Under the pieces are notes generated by a model. That model had not been told where the DNA came from and searched no databases. It worked only from the letters and a program-made list of their open reading frames with translations. Made by a program: the position numbers and the translations under genes. DNA of 64,000 nt from Clostridium_AW sp040797845. GTDB lineage: Bacteria > Bacillota > Clostridia > Clostridiales > Clostridiaceae. Within the stretch, counting starts at the first letter, position 1. Each line of letters begins with the position of its first letter. The DNA lies in NCBI GenBank assembly GCA_040797845.1, contig JBFNFA010000003.1, forward strand, positions 248,001 to 312,000, given 5' to 3'. Shown in pieces: positions 45,021-54,179 of the stretch.

Positions 45021-47064
45021 ACTGGTCTTAAGAAATGCAAGGCGTTCTATTAAAGATTATTTATTATACCTATTGACATTGACCTTATGCGTAGGTTTGT
45101 TTTATGCTTTTGTTTCTCTTTCAAGTCCAAATTATCAGCTTATTATATCGGAACAATTTGACTTAAGCAGAGCCTATGGAGCATTAAAACGTATGGCCTT
45201 TTTTATAACGGTGGTTCTTATTTTTTTGATAAAATACGTAAACAACTATATGATAAAAAGAAAGAAAAAAGAGTTTGCTCTATATACTATGATAGGAATG
45301 GAGCAAAGAAAAGTTGCATTATTGTTTTTTACTGAAACATTAATAATGGGTGAATTATCTATTATAATTGGTATTATCCTTGGCACATTATTTTCACAGG
45401 TGCTCACTGCTCTCATTGTTCCATCGGTTGGACAATCTTTTGCAATATCTTTTTCATTATATCCCGATACTGTTTTCATGACAGTTGTTTTTTTTACAGG
45501 GATCTTTGGAATTATTGGCTTTGGTAATATTAAAACCATATGGAAAATAAAAATAATTGATATGCTCAATGACAGCAAGAAAGTGGAGATTCAATCTGTA
45601 AAAAGTAAAGGTTTTTATAGGTCTGTTGGCATACTATCTCTTTTAGCATTTGTAGTTACAGTAATAAGTGTAAAAAGATATTTATATTTACTACCTTTAT
45701 CTAAATATATTGTGTCTCAAGAAAAAAAGTCTTTAATGCTTATGATTTCAATTTGTTCTTTTATATTTGCTATTTACACTATGTTTTACTACTTATCTTA
45801 TTTAATAATTTTTATAAGAAAGAATCTTGTAAAATTGAAATATAAGAATACAAATTTATTTTTGTTGGGACAATTGTCATCAAAATTAAAAACCACATCT
45901 AAGCTTATGGCAACCATTGCTTTAACTCTAATGATATCCATTATATTTTTGGTATTGAGCACGGTTATGTCTGAATGGACCTTAGGATATCTTGAAAAAA
46001 GAGCTATCTTTGATCTTCAAATAGATACTGAATATAAGGATATTTATGGACAGGTTAAAAATATTCCTCACATTGATTATACTCCTGTTTCAGATTATCT
46101 AAAGGAAAATGGATATGAAATGGAAAGTAGTGTAGAGGTGGAATTATATTTTATTAATGAAGATGATTTTTTTCGTAGAATTAAAACAGATTTTCCTGTA
46201 TTGGCCGTTTCATTAAGCGACTATAATAAATTAAGAGAAATGGCAGGATTACATACAATAGAACTGAAGAAGCATTCTTTTACAACACAGTGGCATAGTA
46301 CTGCAACTATAGAGGAAATCAATGAATTTTTATTAGCAAATGATAAGCTTATTGTAGATAACACTACTTTAGAATTGAGTAATCATTCATATTTTCAAGG
46401 TAGCATTGGAGAGGCGCTCTATAACAAATATGTAGATGTGACCTATGTGTTGCCCGATGAGGTTTGTAGTGAATTAGCTATTGCAGATGTGCAGTTTTAT
46501 GGCAATACAAAGAAGGATATCAGTTATAATGATGTAGAAACAGTAGAGTCATTTATCTATGAAAGATATTATGATGTTTATGATAATTTCATTGAAGATT
46601 CAGGAAGAGATATTGAGAATTATATTTCAGTTCGTTTAAAGACATTGGAAACTAATAATTCAACAGCATCCTCATTAATGATGAAATTTCTATGTATTTA
46701 TACGGCAATTGTTTTGATTATCATATGTCTTACTGTTTTATCCCTTCAACAGTTATCTGATTCCTTTGAGCATAAAGAACGATTTAATGTATTAAGAAAA
46801 CTAGGTGTTGATGATAAAGAAATAGATAAACTGATTACAAAACAAATGGGTATATGGTTCGGTATTCCAATTGCAGTAGCATTGATTGGCTTTGCAATAT
46901 TTATATATGTATTTGTTCAAATTACATTAGGAGAAATTATGGCCTATGTTGGTAGTAATATATTTATCCTAAGTATAGGTCTATCTGTAGGAATAAGTAT
47001 TATAATTTTAAGTATTTATTTCACCATAACATATCTCCTATTTAAAAGAAATGTTATCAAGTGA
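45010..47064 (+). CDS. BceB-like ABC permease, module 2
   Basis: About 684 residues with the BceB plan: N-terminal helix (about 15-35), FtsX triad (about 55-190; MIKRKKKEFALYTMIGMEQRK), further helices near 200-225, 240-265 and 300-320, one large extracytoplasmic domain (about 325-550) and three C-terminal helices (ERFNVLRKLGVDDKEI). In BceAB systems this domain binds the peptide-lipid II complex. ATG 45010 is preceded by GGAGG (44994-44998); GTG 44998 overlaps that site. Confidence 0.9.
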   Translation: MYAKLVLRNARRSIKDYLLYLLTLTLCVGLFYAFVSLSSPNYQLIISEQFDLSRAYGALKRMAFFITVVLIFLIKYVNNYMIKRKKKEFALYTMIGMEQRKVALLFFTETLIMGELSIIIGIILGTLFSQVLTALIVPSVGQSFAISFSLYPDTVFMTVVFFTGIFGIIGFGNIKTIWKIKIIDMLNDSKKVEIQSVKSKGFYRSVGILSLLAFVVTVISVKRYLYLLPLSKYIVSQEKKSLMLMISICSFIFAIYTMFYYLSYLIIFIRKNLVKLKYKNTNLFLLGQLSSKLKTTSKLMATIALTLMISIIFLVLSTVMSEWTLGYLEKRAIFDLQIDTEYKDIYGQVKNIPHIDYTPVSDYLKENGYEMESSVEVELYFINEDDFFRRIKTDFPVLAVSLSDYNKLREMAGLHTIELKKHSFTTQWHSTATIEEINEFLLANDKLIVDNTTLELSNHSYFQGSIGEALYNKYVDVTYVLPDEVCSELAIADVQFYGNTKKDISYNDVETVESFIYERYYDVYDNFIEDSGRDIENYISVRLKTLETNNSTASSLMMKFLCIYTAIVLIIICLTVLSLQQLSDSFEHKERFNVLRKLGVDDKEIDKLITKQMGIWFGIPIAVALIGFAIFIYVFVQITLGEIMAYVGSNIFILSIGLSVGISIIILSIYFTITYLLFKRNVIK

Positions 47065-47222
47065 GTGAGCAATTAAAATTAATCATACCCATTTTTTGAT
47101 GTTTTTCATCACATAAGAATCCTATATTTCATAGTTATCATATGATAAAATATACCTAAATGATGGGAACTTAATTGTGTAAATATAAATGGTGAAGCAT
47201 AAAGGTGGGATACAGATATAAA

Positions 47223-48389
47223 ATGGAGATTATAACTTATTCGCTATGTTCAAACGACACTACACCAGAGAAATATTATAATAAAATAGATTGCTTTACT
47301 AGTGAAGTAATAGATAAAGTAAATGAGACAACCTATGAAATAGTAGAGAATTATAGAAATTATATTATAGAAAAGGGAATTGAAATACCAAGAGAAAAAG
47401 CAGTGTACGGTTTTGAATTGCTAATGACAGGAGTCCTTTGGAGAGTATATATTAAAAAAGCGCTTTCATTAAATAAATATGCTGGGAAAATACTTTCTAA
47501 ATTAGTTTATTTTAGAGAAAAGGATGGCAGTACAAAAGTAATCGTTGATCTACTAAGAGGGGCATTAGGAAATAGACTTTTATTAAAAGATAATAAAAGC
47601 TCGAAAGATATAGATAATGAAATTGATAAATTTATGAAACTTATAGATTGGTTAAAAGCATCAGGTGAGTTTAATCAAGAGGCCAAAAGAATTGAAATAT
47701 GGGGTAGATTTTTAAATAGTCGGAGTAAAGAAGAGAGCGTTGATGTTATTTCAAAGGCTAAGGAGCTTGGAAAATGGTTTGAGATAAGAAGCGCTCAGGT
47801 AATAGGATGTTATACACAAAATGTAGAGAATTTTATTAAAGAAAATCAGGGGAAATTAAAATGGAAAGAAAATAGTATATTTCGTAGCCGAGAAAGGGTT
47901 GAGTATCATCTAAATATGGTAGGTGCAGAGATAATGAACAGATCTTTTAGGGAAGGTTTTTTAAAGACTAAAGAAAAAAGAGTGCTCTTGCCAATATGTA
48001 TGAGATATAAATCAAAGGAAGATTGTAAAGCGTTAAAGACGGAAAATGGATATTTATGTACAGGTTGTTCATGTGAGTGCAGAGTAAATTCACTAACAGC
48101 ATTGGGAAAAAAGAATAATTTTAAAGTATACATTATACCACATGCATCTTCAGCATTTACAAAAGGGAAGATAAAGGAAGGAGAAGTTGGTATTGTAGGA
48201 ATTGCCTGTGTTCTCAATCTTATTTCTGGAGGATTTAAAGCAAAAGAAATAGGTTTTGAACCCCAATGTGTTTTACTTAATTACTGTGGATGTAAAAAGC
48301 ATTGGCATAAGAATGGTATAGCAACGGATATATATTTAAAAAGATTAATGAATATATTGAGTATAGATCCCAAAAAGGTTCATATATAG
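47223..48389 (+). CDS. DUF116 family protein
   Basis: About 388 residues. The N-terminal two thirds are helical. The C-terminal domain (about 255-385) carries the DUF116 cysteine pattern: CMRYKSKEDCKA, GYLCTGCSCECRVNSL, VGIACVLNLISGG and LLNYCGCKKHW. The clustered cysteines suggest an Fe-S or metal site. The family is widespread in anaerobes and function is unknown. ATG 47223 gives the usual N-terminus; GTG 47205 is an alternative. Monocistronic. Confidence 0.8.
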   Translation: MEIITYSLCSNDTTPEKYYNKIDCFTSEVIDKVNETTYEIVENYRNYIIEKGIEIPREKAVYGFELLMTGVLWRVYIKKALSLNKYAGKILSKLVYFREKDGSTKVIVDLLRGALGNRLLLKDNKSSKDIDNEIDKFMKLIDWLKASGEFNQEAKRIEIWGRFLNSRSKEESVDVISKAKELGKWFEIRSAQVIGCYTQNVENFIKENQGKLKWKENSIFRSRERVEYHLNMVGAEIMNRSFREGFLKTKEKRVLLPICMRYKSKEDCKALKTENGYLCTGCSCECRVNSLTALGKKNNFKVYIIPHASSAFTKGKIKEGEVGIVGIACVLNLISGGFKAKEIGFEPQCVLLNYCGCKKHWHKNGIATDIYLKRLMNILSIDPKKVHI

Positions 48390-48483
48390 TGATATAGTGA
48401 AATCTATTCAATGATTTTCAAGTATTGATTCAAAGGAATATTGAATAAATTATGTCAATTTGAAATTATGTACATGAAATAAT

Positions 48484-48532
48484 AGGCTCTCTCAAAATAT
48501 TTTATCAAAAAATACTTTTGGGAGAGCCTTAC
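48484..48532. terminator. Bidirectional terminator
   Basis: Perfect 14-bp stem AGGCTCTCTCAAAA/TTTTGGGAGAGCCT between convergent genes (one GU pair). Confidence 0.85.
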
Positions 48533-48585
48533 TATTAAATATATATATATAATATACAGGAATTAGGTACACAATTTTTATATAT

Positions 48586-49203
48586 CTATTTTTTAGCTAT
48601 AGGTTGCCTTAAAATAGTTTTTAGTTTTTCTGGCGCTGCCCTTCTTGCGTCACTTAGGTAAATTTCATGATGTTTTCCAACTTTAATATATCCCATTTCA
48701 TCAATGTAGTTATGAAGTCTTTCAATAGTAGGATCTTCTTCACTGTAAGGACCTATGTACATTATCTGAGCTACTAATTTTTCATCTATGTTTTCAAATC
48801 TGATTTTAGACAGGGAGGGTAAGTTCTTCTTTTTCTTAACTTCTTCTAATGCTTTATGAACTAAATCTTCATCTACAAATTCAGGTTGCATAATTAATGC
48901 TGTCCAATTCCAAATATCTTTATTTTCCGTAGAGAAGTCTTCCATATTGTCAGTCCACCATAATCCCTCAAGGGGCAACACTCCATAATCTACAGCAGTA
49001 GCTCCTTTTTTAATCATAAATTTTATTGCATAAGAAACACTAAATAGCGCTTCTATAGCCTCCTTATACTCCTGCGAAGTGTTTGGATTTCCTGTACCAT
49101 CAATCATTAGATAATTTAATTTAGGTATATTTACTATTTGAATTTCTTTTGAAGATGAATTATATAATTCTTTAAATTCTTTTTTAAAGTCTATTTTACC
49201 CAT
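48586..49203 (-). CDS. GyrI-like small-molecule-binding domain protein
   Basis: A 205-residue protein starting MGKIDFKKEFKELYNSSSKEIQ, with LNYLMIDGTGNPNTSQEYKEAIEALFSVSYA, PLEGLWW and the C-terminal YIGPYSEEDPTIERLHNYI and HHEIYLSDARRAAPEKLKTILRQPI. This is the stand-alone GyrI-like (SOUL/AraC-effector fold) family, thought to bind or hydrolyse hydrophobic toxic compounds. Ribosome site AAAGGAG. Single gene. Confidence 0.85.
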   Translation of the reverse strand: MGKIDFKKEFKELYNSSSKEIQIVNIPKLNYLMIDGTGNPNTSQEYKEAIEALFSVSYAIKFMIKKGATAVDYGVLPLEGLWWTDNMEDFSTENKDIWNWTALIMQPEFVDEDLVHKALEEVKKKKNLPSLSKIRFENIDEKLVAQIMYIGPYSEEDPTIERLHNYIDEMGYIKVGKHHEIYLSDARRAAPEKLKTILRQPIAKK

Positions 49204-49448
49204 GATATTTTCTCCTTTCTTTATAGTGAATTATACTTATTGTACCTTTTGATTTTATAATAAACTATGACACTATGTTAAGGTCAACAAGAATTTAAAG
49301 AAAAGATATAATATCAAAAGAAAATTTACTAAAAAATTGGATATCAAAGGAAAAGTAATAGAGAAAATAGTAGTTATTAAAAGAAAATATAGAGATAATT
49401 TAGATATACGTTTGATTGTTAAATAAATTGCAATAAAATGTGCTTTTA

Positions 49449-49483
49449 TTGATATTGATTTTCAATTTCAATAGGAGTATATT
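49449..49483 (+). promoter_or_regulatory. feo operon promoter with Fur box
   Basis: TTGATT (49455-49460), 17 bases, TATATT (49478-49483). The sequence TGATATTGATTTTCA (49450-49464) matches the 7-1-7 Fur box TGATAAT-N-ATTATCA at 12 or 13 of 14 arm positions and covers the -35. Iron-dependent repression of feo is expected. The rest of 49204-49603 holds the divergent promoter of the GyrI-like gene and an untranslated leader with no feature I can name. Confidence 0.65.
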
Positions 49484-49603
49484 TTAATTAGGAAGTTTTT
49501 TAGAAGATTAGGATAAGTTAAATATGAAGATTACATATGAAAGTTATACATAAAGTTATATCATAGAATGTTTATAATAATCTTAAATAAGAGGGGTGAA
49601 GAT

Positions 49604-49873
49604 ATGTTATTAGCTTTGCTTTGTGAAATAGCAAAAGGAGAAAATTACTCTAATAGAAATTTAGCAAATAAATTAAACACTAGTGAAGAAGTGGTTGTTC
49701 AAGTAAAAAAAGAACTTGAAGATAGGAAATATATTAAAATATATGATGAAAAAAATTGTTCTCCAAGTAAATGCTCAGGTTGTACAGCATGTTCAACCAG
49801 TAAACAAAATAATATCCCTAAGATGTGGGAATTGACTGATAAGGGGAAAAAAGCTGTAAGTAAATATATATAA
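49604..49873 (+). CDS. FeoC-like winged-helix regulator with cysteine cluster
   Basis: About 89 residues. A winged helix (LLALLCEIAKGENYSNRNLANKLNTSEEVVVQVKKELEDRKYI, partly) carries a wing insert with the cluster CSPSKCSGCTAC, the CxxxxCxxCxxC type that binds an Fe-S cluster in FeoC. It heads the feoA-feoA-feoB operon. ATG 49604 follows GAGGGG; the longer frame from 49568 lacks a site. Confidence 0.8.
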   Translation: MLLALLCEIAKGENYSNRNLANKLNTSEEVVVQVKKELEDRKYIKIYDEKNCSPSKCSGCTACSTSKQNNIPKMWELTDKGKKAVSKYI

Positions 49874-49915
49874 ATATGTGAATTTAATATCATAAAATTT
49901 ATGGAGGGATGGATA

Positions 49916-50143
49916 ATGGTAAAGAAACTAACTGAAATCAGCATTGGAACTAGTGCCAAGGTTGAAGGTATTTGTAAAGAGAGTAGATTTAAAAGAAGGC
50001 TTATGGATATGGGTATAATTCCAGGAGTGAATATTTCTGTTACAGGTAAAGCGCCTTTAGGAGATCCTATAGAAATTTTAATAAGAGGTTATAAATTAAC
50101 TTTAAGAAAAAATGAAGCAAGCGATATTCAGGTGATAGTATGA
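49916..50143 (+). CDS. feoA: FeoA, first copy
   Basis: A 75-residue SH3-like FeoA protein: KLTEISIGTSAKVEGI, RRLMDMGIIPGVNISVTGKAPLGDPIEILIRGYKLTLRKNEA (in part) is the family pattern. It is a small cytosolic partner of FeoB in ferrous iron uptake. ATG 49916 follows GGAGGGAT. Overlaps the second feoA by four bases. Confidence 0.9.
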   Translation: MVKKLTEISIGTSAKVEGICKESRFKRRLMDMGIIPGVNISVTGKAPLGDPIEILIRGYKLTLRKNEASDIQVIV

Positions 50144-50367
50144 AAACAATGCCTTTAACATTTATTTTAAGTGGGAAAAATTGTAGGATTTCTAATATTG
50201 AAGGTGGAGATGCATTACGCAAGAAGTTAATGGAAATGGGTTTTAATACAGGAGCTAAAGTAGAAATTGTTAAGAATGATGTAGGCCCTTTAATTATAGG
50301 TATAGGTGGAAGTAGGGTTGCTATTGGAAGAGGAATGGCGCAGAAAATATCAGTAGAGGCACAATAA
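50140..50367 (+). CDS. feoA: FeoA, second copy
   Basis: A 75-residue FeoA paralogue: LRKKLMEMGFNTGAKVEIV and GPLIIGIGGSRVAIGRGMAQKI. Two FeoA genes before one feoB is common in clostridia. The start overlaps the upstream stop (ATGA). A Fur box follows before feoB. Confidence 0.88.
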   Translation: MKTMPLTFILSGKNCRISNIEGGDALRKKLMEMGFNTGAKVEIVKNDVGPLIIGIGGSRVAIGRGMAQKISVEAQ

Positions 50368-50385
50368 TTTTTTTTGAAATATGAT

Positions 50386-50400
50386 TGATAATGATTATCA
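50386..50400. promoter_or_regulatory. Fur box between feoA and feoB
   Basis: TGATAATGATTATCA is a perfect 7-1-7 inverted repeat equal to the Fur consensus. I see no convincing -35/-10 pair around it, so it may roadblock read-through or mark a weak internal promoter. Confidence 0.75.
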
Positions 50401-50428
50401 AAATCAAATTACGTTATGGAGGTTTAAT

Positions 50429-52447
50429 ATGAATACTATTGCATTGGTTGGGAATCCCAACTGCGGTAAAACTAGTCTATTTAATCAATTAACAGGATCA
50501 AGACAGCGGGTAGGAAATTGGCCTGGAGTTACAGTAGAGAAAAAAGAAGGAAAACTTGAATTTGGAGGTAAAGAATACGTTGTAGTAGATTTACCTGGTA
50601 CCTATAGTTTAGGAGCTTATTCTGAAGATGAGATAGTTGCAAGAAATTATATTATTAAAGACAAGCCAGATGTGGTAATAAATGTAGTTGACGCAACTAA
50701 TATAGAGAGGAATTTATATTTGACCACTCAATTGTTAGAAATGAGCAGTAATGTAGTTATAGCTTTAAATATAATTGATGAAGCGGAGAATCAAAATATA
50801 AAATTTGATATAGATGGTTTGTCAAAAGGGCTGGGGGTTCCAGTAATTCCTACTATAGCTACCAAGAGAAAAGGAATAGATGAATTAATAAAATCTGCTA
50901 TAAAAGTAATTGAAAATAAAAATAACTTGAAAAATGAGATATCTTATGGAAAAGAGCTTGAAAATGAAATAGAAATTTTAAAAGCTTCCATAGAAGAGTG
51001 TGCATGTCATGTAGAATATCCATCAAGGTGGACAGCCATTAAATTACTTGAAAATGATGAGTATATATTAGAAACTATTAAAAACAAAGATAAGTCACAA
51101 ATGATATTAAATAAGCTAAAAGAGAGCGTTGAAAAAGTTACTAATTCTGTAGGATTTGAACCTGAGATGGGCATTGTAGATAAAAGATATGAATTTATAG
51201 GGAAAGTTGTATCAAAAAATGTGAAAAAACAATCAGTTGGGGTAGAGACTACATCTGATAAAATTGATAAAGTGGTTACGAATAGGTGGCTTGGATTACC
51301 GATATTTGCTCTTATAATGTATTTATTATATCAAGCTACCTTTGTTGTAGGACAATTTTTTTCAGATAAAATGGATGAAGGAATTGGTCTCTTAGGTGAG
51401 AAAGTAGGAGAAATGCTAACCAATGCAGGGGCTCACGATATGATAGTTCAATTTATTTGCGACGGTATAATTGCAGGGGTAGGAGCAGTTGTTGTTTTCT
51501 TACCTATAATAATGGTTATGTATTTCTTTATAGGTATATTAGAAGATAGCGGTTATATGGCAAGAGCGGCCTATGTAATGGATAGATTCATGAGGGCACT
51601 AGGATTGCATGGTAAAACTTTTGTTTCTATGATAGTATCAACAGGATGCAATGTTCCAGGTATAATGGCCACAAGAACACTTGAAAGTAAAAAAGATAGA
51701 ATGATTGCAATACTAATTAATCCATTTATATCTTGTGGTGCAAGGCTTCCAATTTATCTTGTATTTATTTCTGCTTTTTTCCCAGAAAAGGGTGGAACTA
51801 TACTTTTCTCTCTTTATGTTCTTGGAATTATAGTCGCTTTAATATTTGGTAAAATATTTAGTAAAACATTGTTTAAAGGTGAAACTTCATATTTTGTAAT
51901 GGAACTTCCACCATATAGACTTCCTTCATTTAAAGCTTCAGTAATGTTGATGTGGGAAAAGGCTGGAGCTTTTCTAAAAAGAGCAGGTACAACTATCTTT
52001 GCAGTTGTAAGTATATTATGGGTGCTATCAGTATTACCACTAGGAGTTGAACAATATAGTGAACAATCAATATTAGGAAGAATAGGTTCATTTATTGCAC
52101 CTATATTTAAGCCAGCAGGGTTTGGAACATGGCAAGCTTCAGTAGGATTGTTTACTGGTATAGCAGCTAAGGAAGCTGTTGTAGCAACTATGGGAATGGT
52201 ATATGCAGGAGTGGAAGAAGGAGCTAAACTTACTGCTGCAATACAAGGAGCATTTACTCCTCTTACAGCTACTGCATTTATGGTAATGTCATTGCTTTAT
52301 ACACCATGCGGTGCTGCTCTTGGGGCTATAAAAAGAGAAACAAATTCAACTAAATGGACATTATTTACAGCATTATATACCTTTGGTGTTGGTTATATAG
52401 CGGCAGTATTAATATTCCAAATAGGAAGAGCATTAGGATTTAATTAA
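50429..52447 (+). CDS. feoB: Ferrous iron transporter FeoB
   Basis: About 672 residues. The N-terminal GTPase has G1 GNPNCGKTS, G3 DLPGTYSLGAYSEDE and G4 NIID. A helical GDI-like region follows (about 170-270), then the membrane domain with two gate repeats and the motif STGCNVPGIMATR. Fe2+ import powered or gated by GTP. ATG 50429 follows GGAGG; the longer frame from 50381 would translate through the Fur box and has no ribosome site. Confidence 0.95.
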   Translation: MNTIALVGNPNCGKTSLFNQLTGSRQRVGNWPGVTVEKKEGKLEFGGKEYVVVDLPGTYSLGAYSEDEIVARNYIIKDKPDVVINVVDATNIERNLYLTTQLLEMSSNVVIALNIIDEAENQNIKFDIDGLSKGLGVPVIPTIATKRKGIDELIKSAIKVIENKNNLKNEISYGKELENEIEILKASIEECACHVEYPSRWTAIKLLENDEYILETIKNKDKSQMILNKLKESVEKVTNSVGFEPEMGIVDKRYEFIGKVVSKNVKKQSVGVETTSDKIDKVVTNRWLGLPIFALIMYLLYQATFVVGQFFSDKMDEGIGLLGEKVGEMLTNAGAHDMIVQFICDGIIAGVGAVVVFLPIIMVMYFFIGILEDSGYMARAAYVMDRFMRALGLHGKTFVSMIVSTGCNVPGIMATRTLESKKDRMIAILINPFISCGARLPIYLVFISAFFPEKGGTILFSLYVLGIIVALIFGKIFSKTLFKGETSYFVMELPPYRLPSFKASVMLMWEKAGAFLKRAGTTIFAVVSILWVLSVLPLGVEQYSEQSILGRIGSFIAPIFKPAGFGTWQASVGLFTGIAAKEAVVATMGMVYAGVEEGAKLTAAIQGAFTPLTATAFMVMSLLYTPCGAALGAIKRETNSTKWTLFTALYTFGVGYIAAVLIFQIGRALGFN

Positions 52448-52555
52448 TAATATCTCCCACTTGTAGAAAAGCAGAGAACCAAAATCTTTGATTTTACGTG
52501 AATCGCTTTCACAGAGTGCGATGGGAGTATTACGAATGGTAGTCATCGGATAAAT
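52448..52555. repeat. Repeated structured intergenic element, copy B
   Basis: 52521-52555 matches 33795-33829 at 34 of 35 bases. The preceding sequence differs but also holds short stems (GTGAATCGCTTTCAC, about 52499-52512). It lies directly after feoB. Confidence 0.6.
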
Positions 52556-52561
52556 GAAAGT

Positions 52562-52612
52562 TAATAATCTAAGGTTCCTTTTAATGAAAAGGGAGCTTTA
52601 GATTATTTTATA
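52562..52612 (+). terminator. Terminator of the feo operon
   Basis: ATAATCTAAGGTTCC pairs with GGGAGCTTTAGATTAT, with TTTTATATA after. Confidence 0.8.
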
Positions 52613-52619
52613 TATAGCC

Positions 52620-52647
52620 TTGACTACTGCAATTAATATGATATAAT
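52620..52647 (+). promoter_or_regulatory. Promoter of the adenine riboswitch/add unit
   Basis: TTGACT (52620-52625), 16 bases, TATAAT (52642-52647). Confidence 0.6.
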
Positions 52648-52713
52648 AATATAAAATTTTATCCATAATTAAACTTGTATATTGTAGTTTAATAATATAA
52701 AAAAGTTATAAAA

Positions 52714-52783
52714 AACTTCGTATAACCCCAATAATATGGTTTGGGGGTCTCTACCAGGAACCAATAATTCCTGATTACGAAGG
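52714..52783 (+). promoter_or_regulatory. Adenine riboswitch (purine class)
   Basis: The purine aptamer core is complete: CGTATAACCCCAATAATATGG, GTCTCTACC and CCTGATTACGAAG (positions 52718-52783, in parts). The base that pairs with the ligand is U (in TGATTACG), which specifies adenine; guanine aptamers have C here. P1 pairs CTTCGTA with TACGAAG. The same 3-prime strand is part of the following terminator, so adenine binding should favour read-through, an ON switch. It precedes adenosine deaminase. Confidence 0.92.
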
Positions 52784-52823
52784 GGATACATTTGTGTATT
52801 TTCTTCGTAATCGGGAATTTTTT
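52766..52823 (+). terminator. Riboswitch-controlled terminator before add
   Basis: 17-base arms 52766-52782 and 52803-52819 (AATTCCTGATTACGAAG/CTTCGTAATCGGGAATT), then TTTTTT. Mutually exclusive with aptamer P1. Confidence 0.9.
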
Positions 52824-52896
52824 GCATTTTAATATTTAATAGATGAAGATAAGTCTTCATTAAAAATTACTTTGTAATTAAAGAAAGGGGGATAAT

Positions 52897-53901
52897 ATGA
52901 ATTTAGAAAAATTACCTAAAATTGAACTCCATTGCCATTTAGATGGAAGCGTTAGGCCGGAAACAGTAATTAGTATAGCAAAGATAGAAGGTGTAGATCT
53001 TCCTAGTTATCACATCGAGGATATTAAAAATATGATGATTGCACCTATGGAATGTACTTCTCTTAGAGAGTATTTAAAAAGATTTACATTGCCTAATGCT
53101 GTTATGCAGTCTAAGGAAAGTCTAAGAAGAATTGCTTATGAACTTATTGAAGATGCGGCAAAAGAAAATGTAAAATACATTGAGATAAGATTTGCACCAC
53201 TGCTACACGTAGAAAAAGGATTAACTATTGAGGAAGTAATCCAAAGCGTATTAAATGGGGTTAAAGATGGAGAAAGTACTTATGATATAAAAAGTAATTT
53301 AATATTATCCTGTTTAAGACATATGCCTGAGGAGACTATTTACGATGTAGTAGAAGCTGGGAAAAAGTTTTTAGGAAAAGGTGTAGTGGCTGTAGATTTA
53401 TGTGGAAATGAAGAAGAGGGGTTTTCAAAGAGATTTATAGAACCAATTAAAGCGGCTAGGAAATATGGCTATAGGGTAACAATTCATGCTGGTGAAACTG
53501 GAATTGGTAAAAATGTGCTAGAAGCAGTAGAAATGCTTAAAGCTGAAAGAATAGGTCATGGAGTATTTATAAAAGATTGTCCTGAAGCTTATAGTATTGT
53601 AAAGAATAAAGAGATTACACTTGAAATGTGTCCAACAAGCAATGTTCAAACTAAAGCAGTTTCTAGTTATGGGGATCATCCAATAATAAATTTCTGTAAA
53701 GACGGAATTAAGGTAACAGTGAATACTGACAACAGAACCGTATCTGATACAACCTTGAACAATGAATATGATTCTATCTATAAAGAGTTTAAGCTATCTT
53801 TTGAGGATTATAAAAAACTTTATTATAACAGTGTTGATGCCTCCTTTGCAGATTTAGATACAAAGAAGGAATTGATAAAATACTTGGATAGTATAATTTA
53901 A
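52897..53901 (+). CDS. add: Adenosine deaminase
   Basis: A 334-residue amidohydrolase converting adenosine to inosine and ammonia. Metal and catalytic residues are in place: HCHLDGS (11-17), HAGETG, RIGHG, MCPTSNV and TVNTDNRTVSDT. Length is typical. Expression should be turned on by adenine through the riboswitch upstream. Ribosome site AAAGGGGG. Confidence 0.95.
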   Translation: MNLEKLPKIELHCHLDGSVRPETVISIAKIEGVDLPSYHIEDIKNMMIAPMECTSLREYLKRFTLPNAVMQSKESLRRIAYELIEDAAKENVKYIEIRFAPLLHVEKGLTIEEVIQSVLNGVKDGESTYDIKSNLILSCLRHMPEETIYDVVEAGKKFLGKGVVAVDLCGNEEEGFSKRFIEPIKAARKYGYRVTIHAGETGIGKNVLEAVEMLKAERIGHGVFIKDCPEAYSIVKNKEITLEMCPTSNVQTKAVSSYGDHPIINFCKDGIKVTVNTDNRTVSDTTLNNEYDSIYKEFKLSFEDYKKLYYNSVDASFADLDTKKELIKYLDSII

Positions 53902-53938
53902 ATATTAACCATAATATAGATATCTTTATTGTTCATAA

Positions 53939-53993
53939 GGGACCGACTGAAAATGATTTAGAAAATTATTTTCAGTCGGTCCCGTATTTTTGT
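53939..53993 (+). terminator. Terminator of add
   Basis: Perfect 16-bp stem GGGACCGACTGAAAAT/ATTTTCAGTCGGTCCC. Confidence 0.9.
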
Positions 53994-54027
53994 TTTAAAA
54001 TAATTGAGAAAAATATAACGAACGATA

Positions 54028-54056
54028 TTGATAATCATTATCATTTAATGTATAAT
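54028..54056 (+). promoter_or_regulatory. Fur-box promoter of the DUF2325 gene
   Basis: TTGATA (54028-54033), 17 bases, TATAAT (54051-54056). TGATAATCATTATCA (54029-54043) is a perfect 7-1-7 Fur box covering the -35. Strong prediction of iron-Fur repression. Confidence 0.85.
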
Positions 54057-54179
54057 GATATTAGAATTGATTATAGAGAGAGAATATTGACATTATATTT
54101 ATAGTCATAGTTATAAAGAAATAAAGGGTTTGAGGTACATATTAAAAAATTAAAAGAATTTTATGAGAGGAGAATATAT

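Noticed and set aside
50381..50428. Longer N-terminus for FeoB
   Set aside because: It would translate through the perfect Fur box, has no ribosome site, and the family starts at MNTIALVGNPNCGK.
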